Positions 21,149 to 23,243 of a stretch of DNA of 23,243 nucleotides are shown here, piece after piece. The notes under the pieces were generated by a model, which was not told the origin of the DNA, did no database searches, and was given only the letters and a program-made list of their open reading frames with translations. Made by a program: the position numbers and the translations under genes. This DNA comes from Arcobacteraceae bacterium. GTDB lineage: Bacteria; Campylobacterota; Campylobacteria; Campylobacterales; Arcobacteraceae. The stretch spans positions 1-23,243 of the forward strand of contig JALNYH010000029.1 in the NCBI GenBank assembly GCA_023229945.1. Reading direction: 5' to 3'. Within the stretch, counting starts at the first letter, position 1; every line of letters begins with the position of its first letter.

Positions 21149-21773
21149 TAATGATGGAGTTTTGGTAGAAACAGAAATGTGGTACTACGAAGCCAATGTC
21201 AGAGCTTTATTTGAGCTAGGTTTTGAGTTGCCTTTTGAGAAATATATGCAAATGATGGCACATGGTACTACTGTTTGGGAAGAGCCTTTAAAAAGTGGCA
21301 TTTCTGAAGAAATTATTCAAAAAGCAAGAGAAAAAAGAAACAAATACTATCAAGAGTTCCTCCGTACAAAAGATTTAGCTATTGATGGCGTAGAAGAGCT
21401 TTTGGAGAGACTTAGCAAAGATTATTCAATGGCAATAGTCACCACTTCCAGAAGAGTTGATTTTGAACTAATCCACTCTAAAACAAATATCACAAAATAT
21501 ATGGATTTTATTCTTTGCGAAGAAGACTACACCCACGCCAAACCACATCCAGAACCATACCTAAAAGCAGTAGAAATATTTGGCTGTGATAAATCTGAAG
21601 CACTCATAATAGAAGATTCCCAGAGAGGTTTAAGTGCTGCTGTGAGTGCAGGGATAGAGTGTGTAACTGTCAAAAATGATTTCACAAGTACTCATGACTT
21701 TTCCAAAAGTACATATAAAATTGACTCGTTGAAAGAGCTGGATGGTTTGTTGTGTCAAATCCTTTTATCTTGA
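21126..21773 (+). CDS. HAD-superfamily phosphatase (beta-phosphoglucomutase-like group)
   Basis: A 215-residue phosphatase or phosphomutase. Motif I is LFDNDGVLVETE with nucleophile D8 and D10; a helical cap follows (about 15-85); motif II is AIVTTSRR; motif III Lys is in HAKPHPEPYL; motif IV is LIIEDSQRG. The order and DGVLVETE fit the subfamily that contains beta-phosphoglucomutase and phosphoglycolate phosphatase. The start is TTG at 21126, inside the previous gene in another frame: AGAGAGG lies six bases before it, and it places motif I at the usual distance from the N-terminus. A longer frame reaching to 21039 would add residues that are only a shadow of the membrane protein. The end overlaps the opposing gene by nine bases. 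Confidence 0.87.
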   Translation: MKKYLLFDNDGVLVETEMWYYEANVRALFELGFELPFEKYMQMMAHGTTVWEEPLKSGISEEIIQKAREKRNKYYQEFLRTKDLAIDGVEELLERLSKDYSMAIVTTSRRVDFELIHSKTNITKYMDFILCEEDYTHAKPHPEPYLKAVEIFGCDKSEALIIEDSQRGLSAAVSAGIECVTVKNDFTSTHDFSKSTYKIDSLKELDGLLCQILLS

Positions 21774-22295
21774 ATTAGTATCTTTATTTGCTTTATTCAT
21801 ACACCATATCATATATCCCAAAAAGCCTAAAAATACAATATTTAAAAACCAATTTTCATTTGGAATCGTAAATCTTATAAATATAAGTACTATTACTATG
21901 GTCATTATATTTTTACAAGGTTTTACTATCCTATCCCAATATGTTAATTCTTTTTTTTCATTTGAAGTTGGCTCTATGGTAGAAGAAGTAGGTTCTTCTT
22001 TGTTGGCTTGTAATGTTCCTTCTTGGTGTTCTTGTGGATTGGATTGTTGTTCTTTTCTTTTTTTGTAGGGTAGGTAGTATTCGTGGTACCAACTGTAGAT
22101 AATTGCTATTGTAACAGCAATGTATAAAAGTATTGCTGTAATTATATAACTTTCTGCATTTTCAGCTTTCATCCTATGATGAATTTGTATGCCTTCTCTT
22201 CCAAGCAATCCAACATAAAGTGCAAATGTAGGGATTGCCATCACTCCTAAAATTCTTCCTATTTCTTTAAATATAATTTTAAATGCTTTTTTCAT
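21765..22295 (-). CDS. Small multi-pass membrane protein of unknown function
   Basis: 176 residues with hydrophobic segments at about 13-32, 48-68 and 128-160 (the last probably two short helices), separated by a polar, Gln/Glu/Ser/Thr-rich loop of about 50 residues (KKRKEQQSNPQEHQEGT and on). No family is recognised. ATG starts two bases after the stop of the large upstream gene, so the two form an operon and are probably expressed together. A membrane-embedded partner directly after a large protein with a hydrophobic C-terminal segment is the usual layout of immunity proteins for membrane-acting toxins; that is inference. Tail-to-tail overlap of nine bases with the HAD gene. Confidence 0.62.
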   Translation of the reverse strand: MKKAFKIIFKEIGRILGVMAIPTFALYVGLLGREGIQIHHRMKAENAESYIITAILLYIAVTIAIIYSWYHEYYLPYKKRKEQQSNPQEHQEGTLQANKEEPTSSTIEPTSNEKKELTYWDRIVKPCKNIMTIVIVLIFIRFTIPNENWFLNIVFLGFLGYMIWCMNKANKDTNSR

Positions 22296-22297
22296 TC

Positions 22298-23243
22298 TTA
22301 TTTGTCCTCATATAAGTATTTAGCCATTTCACTAAAGCCTTTATCATAAGCATATTCTGCTAATTCATTTTTTTTACAATAGATAGTTTTAGCTAGTACT
22401 ACATCCACAAGAAGTTCTTCTTTTTTAAACTCATCTGCAAAGTATTTAAATAGATGTTTACCGTACATTGCACCTTCGGATAATATAGTTAGTCCTTTTC
22501 CTATAGGAACTGTTATTGGAGCTGCTGGAGGAAATAATCTAGCCGTTGTCAAAGAAGCAGCTCCAGCTAACCCAAGTTTATCCGAAGCCCATTCCAAATC
22601 CCCCGCCACATCCAACATAACATACTTCTGATGTTCTTTACTAGCTATAGTTTTATGTAGTTTTTCATTTCTTAGTATATTTTCATTATGGGTATTTATG
22701 GATTGTTGGTCTATATTGCCTTGGAAGTAGGGCTTTGGTTTTAGGTGTTCTTGGTTTGGCTTTATATTTAAAGTATTTTTTACATATTGATATATGGAAG
22801 TAGATTGAGGTATTTGTCTTATTGCTTCTATACTTCCTAGCAGTACCTTTTCCTTACCACCATTTTGTTCAATTTTACTTTGTACAAAGTTTTTTAGTTC
22901 ATCTGGTGATTTTATCTCTTGTAAATATACTATATGGTACTGTTTATCTGGTTTTTTATTTATCTCTTGTTTTAGTTCATTATATACTTTAGTTGCTGAA
23001 CTTTTTAGATATTTGGTGTGTTTTGCATTGGTATCATAAAACACAAAGTAAAGAGTATTTCCTATATCAAGCTTAGGCTTATCTCCCCTTACCTTAAACC
23101 CATCCTTACCCATAGGCTCAGCATTAGTAGGAGAAGTTGGAGGAGTTAGTATATCTATAAAAGAGTTCTTAGGTAAATCTTTTGCAATATTCTTTCCGTA
23201 TATATTACTTAGTATATCAAGATTGGGAATATCAACTTGAGGA
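22298..23243 (-). CDS. C-terminal part of a large unrecognised protein (5' end outside window)
   Basis: The frame stays open from the window edge to the stop at 22298, so at least 314 residues are visible and the true start lies beyond 23243; the internal Met at 23113 is not the start. Visible parts in order: a stretch with DIPNLDILSNIYGKNIAK, a Pro/Thr-rich hinge (ILTPPTSPTNAEPMG), an alpha/beta region (NTLYFVFYDTNAKHTKYL; YHIVYLQEIKSPDELKNFV), a polar Asn/Gln-rich stretch, then a Gly/Ala/Pro-rich hydrophobic segment (LGLAGAASLTTARLFPPAAP and on) and a charged helical tail. No family recognised. The composition resembles secreted multi-domain toxins or T6SS cargo proteins, but no PAAR, VgrG or Rhs motif is visible in this fragment. 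Confidence 0.7.
   Translation of the reverse strand, partial: PQVDIPNLDILSNIYGKNIAKDLPKNSFIDILTPPTSPTNAEPMGKDGFKVRGDKPKLDIGNTLYFVFYDTNAKHTKYLKSSATKVYNELKQEINKKPDKQYHIVYLQEIKSPDELKNFVQSKIEQNGGKEKVLLGSIEAIRQIPQSTSIYQYVKNTLNIKPNQEHLKPKPYFQGNIDQQSINTHNENILRNEKLHKTIASKEHQKYVMLDVAGDLEWASDKLGLAGAASLTTARLFPPAAPITVPIGKGLTILSEGAMYGKHLFKYFADEFKKEELLVDVVLAKTIYCKKNELAEYAYDKGFSEMAKYLYEDK

Noticed and set aside
21742..22068. 108-residue plus-strand frame over the minus-strand membrane-protein gene
   Set aside because: Cys/Ser-rich reverse image of the membrane gene, no ribosome-binding site; the minus-strand frame abuts its upstream neighbour and is more gene-like.
1..23243. tRNA, rRNA, CRISPR arrays, insertion sequences, integrases
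   Set aside because: None seen: no cloverleaf-like segment, no spaced identical repeats of CRISPR size, and no transposase or integrase motif in any frame.

Overview
The window is an AT-rich chromosomal segment from a Campylobacterota (epsilonproteobacterial) organism, probably of the Arcobacter/Sulfurimonas type; the genus is inferred, not proven. The signs are an AcnB-type aconitase, a short PriA, and promoters made of a T-rich stretch ending in TTTTG/TTTGTG followed by TATAAT or TAAAAT with no clear -35 box. TTG and GTG starts are common, and many genes overlap by four bases.

Region 1 (1-8843) is a surface-polysaccharide / lipopolysaccharide-core locus. A partial DUF1919-like gene at the left edge meets a minus-strand operon tail to tail (GT4 glycosyltransferase, GT2 glycosyltransferase, hexapeptide acyltransferase; 2763 to 274). 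From a divergent promoter region (2764-2866) a tightly overlapped plus-strand operon of seven genes runs to 8843: a WaaP/Kdo-kinase-like protein, a polysaccharide deacetylase, a WaaE/LgtF-like GT2, a GT9 heptosyltransferase, a membrane-anchored glycosidase-like TIM barrel, WaaF, and a shortened GT-B protein lacking the usual catalytic glutamates. Together they would build, phosphorylate and trim the inner core.

Region 2 (8844-15092) is housekeeping: htpG, a lipoprotein gene plus a DedA gene, and acnB. Its spacers hold unusual short tandem repeats arranged as inverted repeats, placed just upstream of the ribosome-binding sites of htpG, the lipoprotein gene and acnB. Two related heptamer arrays lie inside the two GT9 genes of Region 1, at equivalent inter-domain positions. 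The htpG leader also carries a duplicated ribosome-binding-site/start segment exactly 100 bp apart, with a 17-codon upstream reading frame.

Region 3 (15093-21773) holds an orphan histidine kinase, two small proteins, a pseudopilin and priA in one run, then cvfB-like, ywbE-like, EI24/CysZ-like and HAD-phosphatase genes in a second run.

Region 4 (21765-23243, minus strand) looks accessory. It has the C-terminal part of a large unrecognised protein with a Pro/Thr-rich hinge and a Gly/Ala-rich hydrophobic stretch, followed two bases later by a small multi-pass membrane protein. The pair resembles a toxin/immunity arrangement but neither is recognised by family. No tRNA, rRNA, CRISPR array or insertion sequence was seen.
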